DNA from: JAHEEL01 sp942491345
GTDB lineage: Bacteria; Actinomycetota; Acidimicrobiia; Spongiisociales; UBA5794
Assembly (NCBI GenBank): GCA_942491345.1
Contig: CALOAN010000044.1
Coordinates: forward strand, 124,001 to 188,000
Reading direction: 5' to 3'
Length of the DNA stretch: 64,000 nt
The number at the start of each line of letters is the position of its first letter. Positions within the stretch are counted from its first letter, which is position 1. The position numbers and the translations under genes were made by a program. Positions 17,436 through 26,434 of the stretch are shown here, piece after piece. Below the pieces are notes generated by a model. The model saw only the letters and a list, made by a program, of their open reading frames with translations. It was not told the DNA's origin and did no database searches.

Positions 17436-19181
17436 TTGAAGCAATTCAGCAAGCTACTCGTCCTCGTCTTCGTGCTGGCCCTCATCGCGGCCGCATGCAG
17501 TTCCGACTCGGACGACACAACCACCACAGCAGGTGGTACCGACGAAACAACAACCACAGCGGAAGCGACGACTACCACAGCAGGTGGTACCGACGAAACA
17601 ACGACCACGGCCGCGGCCGGGTCCGACTACGCCGGTCTCATGGTCGAAGCAGCCTGTGACGACCCGACGAACAAGAGCGAAATCAACTACATCAAGGCGG
17701 TGGATGCGTACACCGTCGAGATTCAGTTGTGCTCGGTGGATGTGGCATTCCCCTCGAAGGTTGCATTCTCAGCGTTCGGCATCGTTCCACAGGAGTATCT
17801 GGACGCCAATAGCGGCGGCGGGGCTCTCGTTGATGCACCGATCGGCACCGGTCCCTACATGCTCACGGAGTGGGACAAGGGCAACCAAATGGTGATGGGT
17901 GCCAACCCCAACTACTGGGGAACACCGGCAGAGACCGACACGCTCGTGTTCAAGTGGAGTTCCGAAGCCGCACAGCGCTTCCTCGAGCTCCAGTCGGGTA
18001 CCGTCGACGGTATCGACAACCCCGGCCGTGACGACTTCGCGACGATCGCCGACTCGGCAGATCTCCAGCTCAAGGAACGCGCCGGAACGAACATCTTCTA
18101 TCTCGGGTTGAACCGGGACAAGGAGCCGTTCACCGACGAGAAGGTGCGCCAGGCCATGGCCCTCGCCCTCGACCGCCAGCGTATCGTCGACAACTTCTAC
18201 CCGCCGGGATCAGTTGTTGCCGACCAGTTCCTGCCACAGCCGATCTTCGGGTACACCCCGGAGCCAAAGTGGTGGGACCAGGACGTCGAGGCGGCCAAGG
18301 CTCTCCTCGCCGAGGCGGGGTATCCCGACGGCTTCGAAGTGACGCTCAACTATCGCGATGTTGTGCGCAGCTACCTGCCCTCGCCGGCAACCGTCGGCCA
18401 GGATATCCAGGCACAGCTTGCCGAGATCGGCGTCACCGTCAACATCGAGGTCATGGAGTCCGGGGCATTCCTGGACGCCAGCGACGCCGGTGAGCTCACG
18501 ATGTACATGCTCGGTTGGGGCGCCGACTATCCGGATGCCACCAACTTCCTCGACTTCCACTTTGGGAAGAACGCGTCAGACCAGTTCGGCGCCGGCTTCG
18601 AGGACCTCTGGGCCGTGCTCGACGAAGGCGCATCGACGCCCGACCCGGACGCACGTCTCGTCATCTACGAGCAGGCGACCGAACTGATCAAGCAGTACGT
18701 GCCGATGGTGCCGATCGCACACGGCGGCTCCGGTGTTGGGTATCTGGCCGACGTGACGAATGCGCAGGCCAGCCCACTCGGCAACGAGTACTTCGCCGTG
18801 ATGGATCCGGGAGGACGTGACACGTTCGTATGGATGCAGAACGCCGAGCCCATCGGGTTGTACTGCGCCGACGAGACCGACGGCGAGAGCCTCCGTGCCT
18901 GTGAGCAGATCACGGAATCGCTCCTCGCGTACGAGATCGGCGGCACGAACGTCGAACCGTCGCTCGCCGAATCCTACGACGTCAACGAAGACGGGACCCT
19001 GTGGACGTTCAACCTCCGTCAAGGAGTGACGTTCAGCGACGGAAGCGAATTCGACGCCAACGACGTGGTTGCAAGCTACGACGCACAATGGGACCTCAAC
19101 AGCCCGAACCACACCGGTCGTGATGGCAATTTCACGTACTGGGACGCGCTGTTCGGTTTCAAGAACGCGCCCGCCGAGTAA
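17436..19181 (+). CDS. circularly permuted peptide-binding (SBP_bac_5) lipoprotein
   Basis: 581 residues. The TTG start follows a strong GGGAAGGGAGG site. The lipobox is LIAAAC (Cys21), then a Thr-rich linker to about residue 60. The binding domain is permuted. Residues about 68-455 correspond to the middle and C-terminal parts of DppA/OppA-type proteins (VDAYTVEIQLC, then GTGPYMLTEW, then PDATNFLDFHFG). Residues about 460-581 correspond to the normal N-terminus (LAESYDVNEDGTLWTFNLRQG, GSEFDANDVVASYDAQW). The join fits, because both termini lie in the same lobe in this fold. It heads a complete dppBCDF-like operon, so it is probably the functional ligand receptor for peptides or similar solutes. 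Confidence 0.9.
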   Translation: MKQFSKLLVLVFVLALIAAACSSDSDDTTTTAGGTDETTTTAEATTTTAGGTDETTTTAAAGSDYAGLMVEAACDDPTNKSEINYIKAVDAYTVEIQLCSVDVAFPSKVAFSAFGIVPQEYLDANSGGGALVDAPIGTGPYMLTEWDKGNQMVMGANPNYWGTPAETDTLVFKWSSEAAQRFLELQSGTVDGIDNPGRDDFATIADSADLQLKERAGTNIFYLGLNRDKEPFTDEKVRQAMALALDRQRIVDNFYPPGSVVADQFLPQPIFGYTPEPKWWDQDVEAAKALLAEAGYPDGFEVTLNYRDVVRSYLPSPATVGQDIQAQLAEIGVTVNIEVMESGAFLDASDAGELTMYMLGWGADYPDATNFLDFHFGKNASDQFGAGFEDLWAVLDEGASTPDPDARLVIYEQATELIKQYVPMVPIAHGGSGVGYLADVTNAQASPLGNEYFAVMDPGGRDTFVWMQNAEPIGLYCADETDGESLRACEQITESLLAYEIGGTNVEPSLAESYDVNEDGTLWTFNLRQGVTFSDGSEFDANDVVASYDAQWDLNSPNHTGRDGNFTYWDALFGFKNAPAE

Positions 19182-19249
19182 TCGAAGGCTGAACGAGAGT
19201 GGGTGGGGTGCCAACGCACCCCACCCATTCTTCTCTAGCCTGCTGATAC

Positions 19250-20311
19250 ATGGGCCGTTTCCTTCTCCGCCGCTTCATCTCTTCGATCCCGGTGATCATC
19301 GGGATCCTCGCTCTTGTGTTCGCTCTGGCGCGCATGATTCCCGGCGACCCGTGCAGGGCAGCGCTCGGCGAGCGGGCCACCGACGAGATCTGCGACGCCT
19401 ACAACGAGCGCTACGGACTCAACGACCCGATCTATGTCCAGTTCGCCATCTACCTCGGCGATGTCGCGACCGGCGATCTTGGCGAGTCGTTCCGGTTCGG
19501 CGTCCCGGTCACCGACCTACTCATTCAGCGTCTCCCCACAACCATCGAACTCGCCGCTGCCGCCCTGTTCCTGGCGGTCATTGTGGGGATACCCCTCGGC
19601 ATCGTCTCCGCGTATCGCCACAACTCGAAGACCGATGTCGCCACCATGATCGGCGCCAACATCGGCGTGGCGATGCCCGTGTTCTGGCTTGGTTTGATGC
19701 TCCAGTACGTCTTTGCAGTTTTCCTACGTGACACCCCGCTCGCGTTACCCCCGTCCGGCAAACTCGACGCCGGACTGATACCGGTTCCGTTCTACGAAGC
19801 CTGGGGGCTCCCCGAGAGCGGGTTCATGGAGTTCCTGTCGGAGTTCACGATGATGAACGCACTCGTCACCTTCCAGTGGGAGATCTTTCAGAGTGCGCTC
19901 CTGCATCTGATCCTCCCCGCGATTGCGCTCGCCACCATCCCGATGGCCATCGTGGCCAGGATGACGCGCTCGTCGCTTCTCGACGTGCTCGGCCTCGACT
20001 ACATCCGAACGGCTCGGGCGAAAGGCCTGCGTGAGCGCCTCGTTGTCCTCAAACACGGCCTCCGCAATGCCATGCTTCCCGTTGTCACCATCATCGGGCT
20101 CTCGTTCGGCCTCCTGCTGGGCGGGGCGATCCTCACCGAGACCATCTTCAACCTGGCCGGTGTGGGAAAGACCCTGTTCGACGCGATCACGTCCCGCGAC
20201 TACACCGTGGTACAGGGCTTCACGCTCGTCGTCGCCATCAGCTTCGTGATCGTGAATCTGATCGTCGATCTGATCTACACCTACCTCGATCCTCGGGTGC
20301 GCGTCTCATGA
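19250..20311 (+). CDS. dppB: peptide ABC transporter permease (DppB/OppB-like)
   Basis: 353 residues. The N-terminal helix GRFLLRRFISSIPVIIG is followed by five more membrane helices. The EAA loop is ARAKGLRERLVVLKHGLRNA, and the protein ends in YTYLDPRVRVS, as in DppB/GsiC. A large extracytoplasmic insert (about residues 160-205) lies before helix 4. The stop overlaps the ATG of dppC. It imports oligopeptides or dipeptides with its neighbours; the ligand is not known. Confidence 0.94.
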   Translation: MGRFLLRRFISSIPVIIGILALVFALARMIPGDPCRAALGERATDEICDAYNERYGLNDPIYVQFAIYLGDVATGDLGESFRFGVPVTDLLIQRLPTTIELAAAALFLAVIVGIPLGIVSAYRHNSKTDVATMIGANIGVAMPVFWLGLMLQYVFAVFLRDTPLALPPSGKLDAGLIPVPFYEAWGLPESGFMEFLSEFTMMNALVTFQWEIFQSALLHLILPAIALATIPMAIVARMTRSSLLDVLGLDYIRTARAKGLRERLVVLKHGLRNAMLPVVTIIGLSFGLLLGGAILTETIFNLAGVGKTLFDAITSRDYTVVQGFTLVVAISFVIVNLIVDLIYTYLDPRVRVS

Positions 20312-21342
20312 GCTACATACCTCCTCACCCCGGGGACCACGGCACACCCTCGGACCCCGAAGATGCCGCCGATCAGCCGCTCGATACCATGGCGGCATCC
20401 GATGCCGTGAGCGACGAAGTGCGGATGGATCTCAGTGGCGGAGGAGTCTCGGCCACCACGGCCGGTGGACTGTGGCGGACCGCGGGGCGAGAGATCGTCA
20501 GGAAGAAGTCGGCCATCGTTGGAATGGCGCTCCTTTCCGTCCTCCTGATTCTCGCCGTCTTCGCTCCAATCATCGCTCCCTACGACCCCAACCAGGTGCT
20601 GTTCGACCAAGGTGTGAGCCCGCGGGATCCGCCCTGTATCCACCTCTTCGGTTGTGATGAGGAGAAGTCGCAGCACATCCTCGGCATTGACGGGAACGGG
20701 CGCGACTACTTCTCGCGGATCGTCTACGGAGCCCGAGTTTCGCTCCTCGCCGCGTTTGTGGCGGTGCTGTTCGCGATGTTCTGGGGAACGATCGTCGGCC
20801 TCATCGCCGGCTTCTTCGGCGGATGGGCCGACAACGTCCTGATGCGGATCATGGACGTGTTGCTCTCGTTCCCGTCGCTGTTGCTTGCGATTGCGGTCGT
20901 CACCGTGCTGGGCCCGGGCCTTATCAACGCGATCCTTGCGATTGCGATCGTCACCATCCCCCAATACGCTCGAATCGTCCGTTCGTCGGTTCTGAGCATC
21001 CGCGAACAAGAGTATGTCGCTGCCGACCAGGCGCTCGGCGTTGGCCGCTGGCGTCTCCTCGCCCACCGTATCTTCCCCAACACACTCACGCCGCTGATCG
21101 TGATCGCGACGCTCGGAATCGCAACAGCCGTCCTCGAGATCGCTTCGCTCTCGTTCCTCGGCCTCGGCGTCCAGCCCCCGACCCCCGAATGGGGTTCGAT
21201 GCTTGCCGCCGAGCGCAATCAGGTCTTCACGGCTCCGCACCTGGTGTTCTTCGCCGGACTCATGATCATGTGGAACGTCCTCGGGTTCAACCTGCTCGGC
21301 GACGGACTCCGTGATGCGATCGACCCGAGGCTCGGCCGATGA
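20308..21342 (+). CDS. dppC: peptide ABC transporter permease (DppC/OppC-like)
   Basis: 344 residues. It has an unusually long N-terminal cytoplasmic tail (about 65 residues, Pro/Asp-rich), then TAGREIVRKKSAIVGM and the first helix. GIDGNGRDYFSRIVYGAR and the EAA loop ALGVGRWRLLAHRIFPN are typical of DppC. The end GLRDAIDPRLGR is family-typical. The start and stop both overlap their neighbours (ATGA), so the five genes are translated together. Confidence 0.94.
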   Translation: MSYIPPHPGDHGTPSDPEDAADQPLDTMAASDAVSDEVRMDLSGGGVSATTAGGLWRTAGREIVRKKSAIVGMALLSVLLILAVFAPIIAPYDPNQVLFDQGVSPRDPPCIHLFGCDEEKSQHILGIDGNGRDYFSRIVYGARVSLLAAFVAVLFAMFWGTIVGLIAGFFGGWADNVLMRIMDVLLSFPSLLLAIAVVTVLGPGLINAILAIAIVTIPQYARIVRSSVLSIREQEYVAADQALGVGRWRLLAHRIFPNTLTPLIVIATLGIATAVLEIASLSFLGLGVQPPTPEWGSMLAAERNQVFTAPHLVFFAGLMIMWNVLGFNLLGDGLRDAIDPRLGR

Positions 21343-22343
21343 CCGCTTCACCGAACGGCGGCCCGATTCTGGAGATCCGAGACCTCGAGACCTACTTCTT
21401 CACGCGCGACGGAGTCGTCAAGGCCGTGGACGGTGTGGACCTCACCGTCGGGAAGGGTGAGATCGTCGGCCTCGTCGGTGAATCCGGATGCGGGAAGTCG
21501 GTCACGTCGATGTCGATCCTGCGACTCATCCAGAATCCCGGAGAGATTGTCGGGGGCGAGGTCTACTTCCACGGCGACGACCTACTGAAGGTCTCGGAGA
21601 AGGACATGCGGTCGATTCGCGGTGACCGTATCTCGATGATCTTCCAGCAGCCTGTTGGTTCCCTCAACCCGGTCTTCACCGCAGGCTCGCAGATCTCGGA
21701 GGTCTACGAGATCCACGACAACGTCAGAGGGAAGGAGGGATTCAGACGTGCCGTCGACATGCTCACGAAGGTCGGGATCCCCGACCCGGAGCGCCGCGCC
21801 AAGTCCTACCCCCACGAACTCTCGGGAGGTATGGCGCAACGGGTCATGATCGCGATGGCGCTCGCCGCGGGACCGGAGTTGCTGATCGCCGACGAGCCGA
21901 CCACTGCTCTCGATGTCACGATCCAGGCGCAGATCATCGACCTCCTCGCAGAGATCAGGCATGACCTCGGAACTTCGATCATCCTCATCACCCACGACCT
22001 CGGCATCGTGGCAGAGATCGCCGACCGCGTTGCCGTGATGTATGCCGGCGAGATTGTCGAGGAAGCGGATACGAAGACGCTCTTTGCCGACCCGAAACAC
22101 CCCTATACACAAGGATTGATCGGTTCCATCCCGGTCGCCGGATCTCGCAGGGAGTGGCTCGATGTGATCCCCGGCCGTGTCCCCAACCTCATCGACCTGC
22201 CGACGGGCTGTCGTTTTGCGCCCCGCTGCCGCGCTCGCGAAGAAGCCGGCCTCACGATCTGCACGGAACAGCGACCCGAGCTGAAGGCGGTCGACGCCAA
22301 ACACACGGTGCGCTGCTTCCTCTATGAGGATGGTGCAACGTGA
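21339..22343 (+). CDS. dppD: peptide ABC transporter ATP-binding protein (DppD-like)
   Basis: 334 residues. Walker A GESGCGKSVTS, signature LSGGMAQRVMIA and Walker B LLIADEPTTALD are present. The C-terminal oligopeptide-transporter extension holds four Cys (CRFAPRC, then TICTEQRPE, then VRCFLY), the spacing reported for an iron-sulfur site in DppD-type ATPases. It pairs with the next gene as the heterodimeric motor. Confidence 0.94.
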   Translation: MTASPNGGPILEIRDLETYFFTRDGVVKAVDGVDLTVGKGEIVGLVGESGCGKSVTSMSILRLIQNPGEIVGGEVYFHGDDLLKVSEKDMRSIRGDRISMIFQQPVGSLNPVFTAGSQISEVYEIHDNVRGKEGFRRAVDMLTKVGIPDPERRAKSYPHELSGGMAQRVMIAMALAAGPELLIADEPTTALDVTIQAQIIDLLAEIRHDLGTSIILITHDLGIVAEIADRVAVMYAGEIVEEADTKTLFADPKHPYTQGLIGSIPVAGSRREWLDVIPGRVPNLIDLPTGCRFAPRCRAREEAGLTICTEQRPELKAVDAKHTVRCFLYEDGAT

Positions 22344-23353
22344 GCGCTCCCCTCATGAAGATCCGGGGCCTCGTCAAGACCTATCCGATCAAGGGCGGAG
22401 CGTTCCAGAAGGTCCTCGGGACCGTCAAAGCCGTCGACGGTGTTGACCTGGAGATCCGCCAGGGTGAGGCACTCGGTCTCGTGGGTGAGTCGGGCTGTGG
22501 GAAGTCGACCTTCGGCAGGGCGATCCTTCGCCTCGAGGAACCCGACGCGGGCTCCGTAGAGTTCAACGGGGTCGACGTGCTGCAGCTCTCAACCAAAGAC
22601 CTGAAGCCCTACCGCCGGAATGCGCAGGTAGTATTCCAGGACCCGTTCGGGTCGCTCGACCCGCGTACCAGTGTCGGCGATTCGATAGCAGAGGGTCTTC
22701 GCGTCCAAGGCGTGTCGAGGAAGCAACGTGGGCGGAGGGTCGCGGACGTCCTCGAACTCGTCGGCCTCGAGCCCTACCACGCAAACCGCTACCCCCACGA
22801 GTTCTCCGGAGGCCAGCGGCAACGGATCGGGATCGCGCGAGCGCTCGCCGTGGATCCGAAGTTCCTCGTCCTCGACGAGCCGGTCTCTGCACTCGATGTG
22901 TCGATCCAGTCTCAGATCTTGAACTTGCTCAATCAGCTGCAGCGCGAGCTCGACCTCACACTGCTCTTCATCGCACACGACCTCAGCGTTGTCGAGCACC
23001 TCTGCGACCGGATTGCGGTCATGTACCTCGGGCGCATCGTGGAGATCGCCGACCGCGACGACCTGTTTGCCAACCCGACCCATCCCTACACGGAGGCGCT
23101 CCTCTCGGCAATCCCGGTCCCGGATCCGACGGTCAACCGGAAACGGATCCTCCTCGAGGGTGACCTTCCCAGTCCGCTGAACCCGCCGTCCGGCTGCACG
23201 TTCCACACCCGATGCCCGATTGCGGTGGAGGGGATCTGCGATATCACAGCGCCGGAGCTTCGCCCCATCAACGGCGAGAGCCACGAGGCATCGTGCCATC
23301 TCCGGACCGGTGACCACCAACACCTCAACCGCCCCCTTCTCGCTGCGCAGTAG
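22340..23353 (+). CDS. dppF: peptide ABC transporter ATP-binding protein (DppF/OppF-like)
   Basis: 337 residues. GTG start in a GTGA overlap. Walker A GESGCGKSTFG, signature FSGGQRQRIGIA and Walker B LVLDEPVSALDV. The C-terminal extension contains CTFHTRCPIA and a late SCHL. It is the last gene of the importer operon, and a degenerate heptamer array follows the stop. Confidence 0.94.
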   Translation: MSAPLMKIRGLVKTYPIKGGAFQKVLGTVKAVDGVDLEIRQGEALGLVGESGCGKSTFGRAILRLEEPDAGSVEFNGVDVLQLSTKDLKPYRRNAQVVFQDPFGSLDPRTSVGDSIAEGLRVQGVSRKQRGRRVADVLELVGLEPYHANRYPHEFSGGQRQRIGIARALAVDPKFLVLDEPVSALDVSIQSQILNLLNQLQRELDLTLLFIAHDLSVVEHLCDRIAVMYLGRIVEIADRDDLFANPTHPYTEALLSAIPVPDPTVNRKRILLEGDLPSPLNPPSGCTFHTRCPIAVEGICDITAPELRPINGESHEASCHLRTGDHQHLNRPLLAAQ

Positions 23354-23358
23354 CCCAC

Positions 23359-23386
23359 AAGACACAAGAGCCAAGAGTCAAGAACC
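23359..23386. repeat. short degenerate heptamer array (AAGANNN type)
   Basis: Four 7 bp units (AAGACAC, AAGAGCC, AAGAGTC, AAGAACC) lie directly after the dppF stop. This is the reverse-strand form of the CTCTTGG variant seen at 9849. A matching CTCTTGG at about 23401 could pair with it. Confidence 0.6.
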
Positions 23387-23461
23387 AAGTCGACGAAGAC
23401 TCTTGGATGCTCCGCTCTGGCGCCCTCCGACCTCACCCGGTACGCTCAGGTTGGAGGAGCC

Positions 23462-24058
23462 ATGAGCGGAGATCTGATCAGCCTCGATTGTGCGGTTCCG
23501 ATCTGGGATCGCTTCTACCTGGCACGCCCGCTCGTCATCGTCGGTACGACGGAGCCGGACGGTGGGGTCGATCTCGCACCCAAGCACCTGGCAGGCCCGG
23601 TGTCGTGGGAGAACCTCTGGGGGTTCGTCTGCTCGGAGACGCATGCCACCTTCCGAAACGCCGTGAGGACGGGTGTGTTCACCGTCTCATATCCCACGCC
23701 TGAACAGGTCGTCACGGCCAGCCTCGCAGCTGCGCCCCGTTCCGCCGACGACACGAAACCCAGCCTGAGCGCCATTCCAACAGAACCGGCAAAGGTCGTC
23801 GAGGGTGTGCTGATCTCGGGAGCGAGGATCCACCTCGAGTGTGAGCTCGAACGCACCGTCGAAGACTTGGGTCCCAACACCCTCGTAGTCGGCCGCATCG
23901 TTGCCGCCGCCGCCGCCGAAACAGCCGTCCGGTTCCTGGATCGAGAGGATTGGCACACGATATCCGAGGCACCAATCCTGGTGTACCTGCAACCCGACCG
24001 TATCGCCACCATCAACGAGAGCCGGAGCTTCCCGTTCTACGCCGGTTGGACGAGGTAG
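23462..24058 (+). CDS. flavin reductase-like (FMN-binding split barrel) protein
   Basis: 198 residues. A GGAGGAGCC ribosome site precedes the ATG. The N-terminal pattern (ARPLVIVGTT, HLAGPVSWENLWGFVC, then TFRNAVRTGVFTVSYP) follows the flavin-reductase-like domain, in which a split barrel binds FMN. No NADH-reductase partner is adjacent. Three bases separate its stop from the M20 gene, so they form an operon. Its substrate or partner oxygenase is unknown. Confidence 0.75.
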   Translation: MSGDLISLDCAVPIWDRFYLARPLVIVGTTEPDGGVDLAPKHLAGPVSWENLWGFVCSETHATFRNAVRTGVFTVSYPTPEQVVTASLAAAPRSADDTKPSLSAIPTEPAKVVEGVLISGARIHLECELERTVEDLGPNTLVVGRIVAAAAAETAVRFLDREDWHTISEAPILVYLQPDRIATINESRSFPFYAGWTR

Positions 24059-24061
24059 GCC

Positions 24062-25243
24062 GTGCCGGTCATCGTCGACCCCGGACGGATTCTCGAACAC
24101 CTCCAGGCGCACGAGGAGGAACTCATCGACCTGTGCAGCGAGCTGGTGACCATCGAGAGCCCCTCGCCCGACGCGACCGCGACGAGGCGGGTCCTAGATC
24201 GGCTGACTCCCGAATTCGAGCAACTCGGATACAGATGCCGCATGTCGAAGCCCGCAAAGTCCGGCGGCTTCCTCTTTGCCCGACCGGCCAGCCGGCGGCG
24301 GCACCGACCGACTCAGCTTCTGCTCGGACATGTCGATACGGTCTGGCCGCTCGGCACACTCCGGTCGCGCCCGTGGAGTGTGGAGGACGGTGTTGCTCGC
24401 GGCCCCGGCGTGTTCGACATGAAGGCCGGCGTCGTCCAGATCCTGTTCGCTCTCAGGGCCGTGCGAGATCTCGATCTCGACCTCCCGGCAACACCACTCG
24501 TACTCATCAACAGCGACGAGGAGATCGGCAGCCGGGAGAGTACGTTGGCGATCGACCGGCTGAGCAGGATCGCATCGCGAGCGTTCGTCTGCGAACCGGG
24601 CCTCGGTTCGTCCGGCGCCATGAAGACGGCTCGCAAAGGTCTGGCAAAGTACACGATTACGGTTGACGGACGCGCCGCGCATGCCGGCCTCGATCCCGAA
24701 GGCGGCGCGAGCGCGATTCTTGAACTCTCGTCCGTGATCCAGCGGCTCTCCGACCTCACCGATCGGGAACGAGACGTCACCGTCAACGTCGGAACGATAG
24801 AGGGGGGCATTCAGGCGAACGTCGTTGCCCCATGGAGTCAGGCGGTCGTCGACGTGCGCGTGCTCACACCGGAGGACGCGGTGAGCGTGGACGCGGCGAT
24901 TCGTTCGATCGAGCCGGTCACACCGGGAACCTCGATCACAGTCACTGGAGGTTTCGGTCGACCGCCGATGGCCCGAACCGAGCGAAACGTAGCCTTGTTC
25001 GAACAGGCCCGCCGGATCGGAACCAGCCTCGGCATGGACCTGCAGGAAGTCACCGCGGGGGGCGGCTCGGATGGCAACACAACCAGCCAGCACACGGCGA
25101 CGCTCGACGGACTCGGGATCATCGGCGACGGGGCCCATGCTCCAGGCGAACGCATCGACCTGCGAAACCTCGCACCGCGAACCGCCCTTCTTGCGGCACT
25201 GATCATGGAACCCCTCAACGGAACCAGGAGGAGTGAGCTGTGA
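24062..25243 (+). CDS. M20 family peptidase/deacylase
   Basis: 393 residues, GTG start. Zinc motifs are LLLGHVDTVWP (His and Asp), GPGVFDMKAGV (Asp), NSDEEIGS (Glu-Glu), AFVCEPG and a late His in SQHTAT. The carboxypeptidase G2/ArgE subgroup acts on N-acyl amino acids or C-terminal Glu/Asp. The last bases overlap the start of the DUF1611 gene (GTGA). With that neighbour and the upstream peptide importer, a role in processing imported N-acylated or D-amino-acid-containing products is an inference, not shown. Confidence 0.9.
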   Translation: MPVIVDPGRILEHLQAHEEELIDLCSELVTIESPSPDATATRRVLDRLTPEFEQLGYRCRMSKPAKSGGFLFARPASRRRHRPTQLLLGHVDTVWPLGTLRSRPWSVEDGVARGPGVFDMKAGVVQILFALRAVRDLDLDLPATPLVLINSDEEIGSRESTLAIDRLSRIASRAFVCEPGLGSSGAMKTARKGLAKYTITVDGRAAHAGLDPEGGASAILELSSVIQRLSDLTDRERDVTVNVGTIEGGIQANVVAPWSQAVVDVRVLTPEDAVSVDAAIRSIEPVTPGTSITVTGGFGRPPMARTERNVALFEQARRIGTSLGMDLQEVTAGGGSDGNTTSQHTATLDGLGIIGDGAHAPGERIDLRNLAPRTALLAALIMEPLNGTRRSEL

Positions 25244-26250
25244 TCAAGTACTTCTTCTCATCGTTGACACGGATCTCCGACCTCGCCGAAGAGGGATTCA
25301 CCCCCAAACCGTGGGACCACGACGACTGGAGCAACGGCGACTACGTGGTCGGCGAGGTGGTTGGCCGGGCGGGCGAACTCTCTCGAGTCGAACTGCGCAG
25401 TGGCCGCATGATTGAGGTGGTCGAGGGAGACCTCGTTGTGGGGGCCCTCGGTAGCCGTCGCGCCACCCTCGAAGCGGTCGGCGACTGGCGCGACATCACC
25501 GAGGACGGCACCTTCCACGCCATGACCGCCGCAGGCCTCTTTGGGCGGGTCACTTCGCTCGCACCATTGATGCCGCCGATCATGCGCCTCCGATACGTGG
25601 GCCACGCGACGCGAGACGACGCCAAGGTCATCATGGACGATTTCGTGCCGCCGATACCCGACGTGGTGTATGACGTGCCCACGCTTCTGATCATCGGAAC
25701 GTCGATGTCGGCGGGCAAGACCACCGCCGCAAAACGCATCATTCGTCATCTCAAGGGCCTCGGGCTTCACATCGCCGGAACCAAACTCACGGGAGCCGGA
25801 CGCTACCGCGACGTTTTGGCGATGTGGGACGCCGGGGCAGACGAAATCTTCGACTTCGTTGATGTGGGGCTTCCATCTACGATCCTCGAGCCGGAGGAGT
25901 ACCGCCGACGCCTGCGCCAGCTTCTCTCCCTGATCGCGGCAAGCCGGCCCGACATCGTCGTCGCCGAGGCGGGAGCGTCGCCACTGGAGCCGTACAACGG
26001 GGAGGTCGTTCTGGAGGAGCTCAGCGGCCATGTCCGCTGCACGGTGCTCTGCGCCTCCGATCCCTACGCCGTAGCCGGGGTCATCGAGGGATTCGGATAT
26101 GAACCGGACGTCGTCGCGGGCATTGCCACGAACACGACGGCATCGGTCGAACTCGTCCGCAAACTGACCGGCCACGAGGGGTTCTCGTTCATGATCGCCG
26201 AGGAGTCGGACGACGCCTTCGCAGTCATCAGAAACCGCCTCGGCGTCTGA
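25240..26250 (+). CDS. DUF1611 P-loop protein, DgcN-like
   Basis: 336 residues. The N-terminal DUF1611_N domain (about 1-140) is followed by a P-loop domain with IIGTSMSAGKTTAAKR (about 152) and DIVVAEAGASPLEP (Walker B region, about 235). The family includes DgcN, an N-acetyltransferase for D-glutamate that works with DgcA. The GTG start overlaps the M20 stop. No DgcA-type enolase-superfamily gene is adjacent; an M20 hydrolase takes its place. Family confidence is good; the exact reaction is not proven. Confidence 0.8.
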   Translation: MIKYFFSSLTRISDLAEEGFTPKPWDHDDWSNGDYVVGEVVGRAGELSRVELRSGRMIEVVEGDLVVGALGSRRATLEAVGDWRDITEDGTFHAMTAAGLFGRVTSLAPLMPPIMRLRYVGHATRDDAKVIMDDFVPPIPDVVYDVPTLLIIGTSMSAGKTTAAKRIIRHLKGLGLHIAGTKLTGAGRYRDVLAMWDAGADEIFDFVDVGLPSTILEPEEYRRRLRQLLSLIAASRPDIVVAEAGASPLEPYNGEVVLEELSGHVRCTVLCASDPYAVAGVIEGFGYEPDVVAGIATNTTASVELVRKLTGHEGFSFMIAEESDDAFAVIRNRLGV

Positions 26251-26254
26251 ATCG

Positions 26255-26370
26255 GCGAACCCAGGGTTCTTGACCCCGTATACGGCGCCGTGAGCCCGCG
26301 GAATGGCTGGCGCAGCGAACCCAGGGTTCTCCACCCCGTATGCGGCGCCGTGAGCCCGCAGAATGGCTGT
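26255..26370. repeat. two tandem copies of the dispersed ~55 bp repeat
   Basis: Copies start at 26255 and 26315, an exact 60 bp period. Each begins GCGAACCCAGGGTTC and continues through CCCCGTAT, CGGCGCCGTGAGCCCGC and GAATGGCTG. They lie between the DUF1611 stop and the HerA-like start, with no coding content. Confidence 0.9.
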
Positions 26371-26434
26371 GACCGGAGCCGCGGAGGTGGACGTCGAGTG
26401 GATGGGGGTGCGGCTATACCACTAGCGTTGCCGC

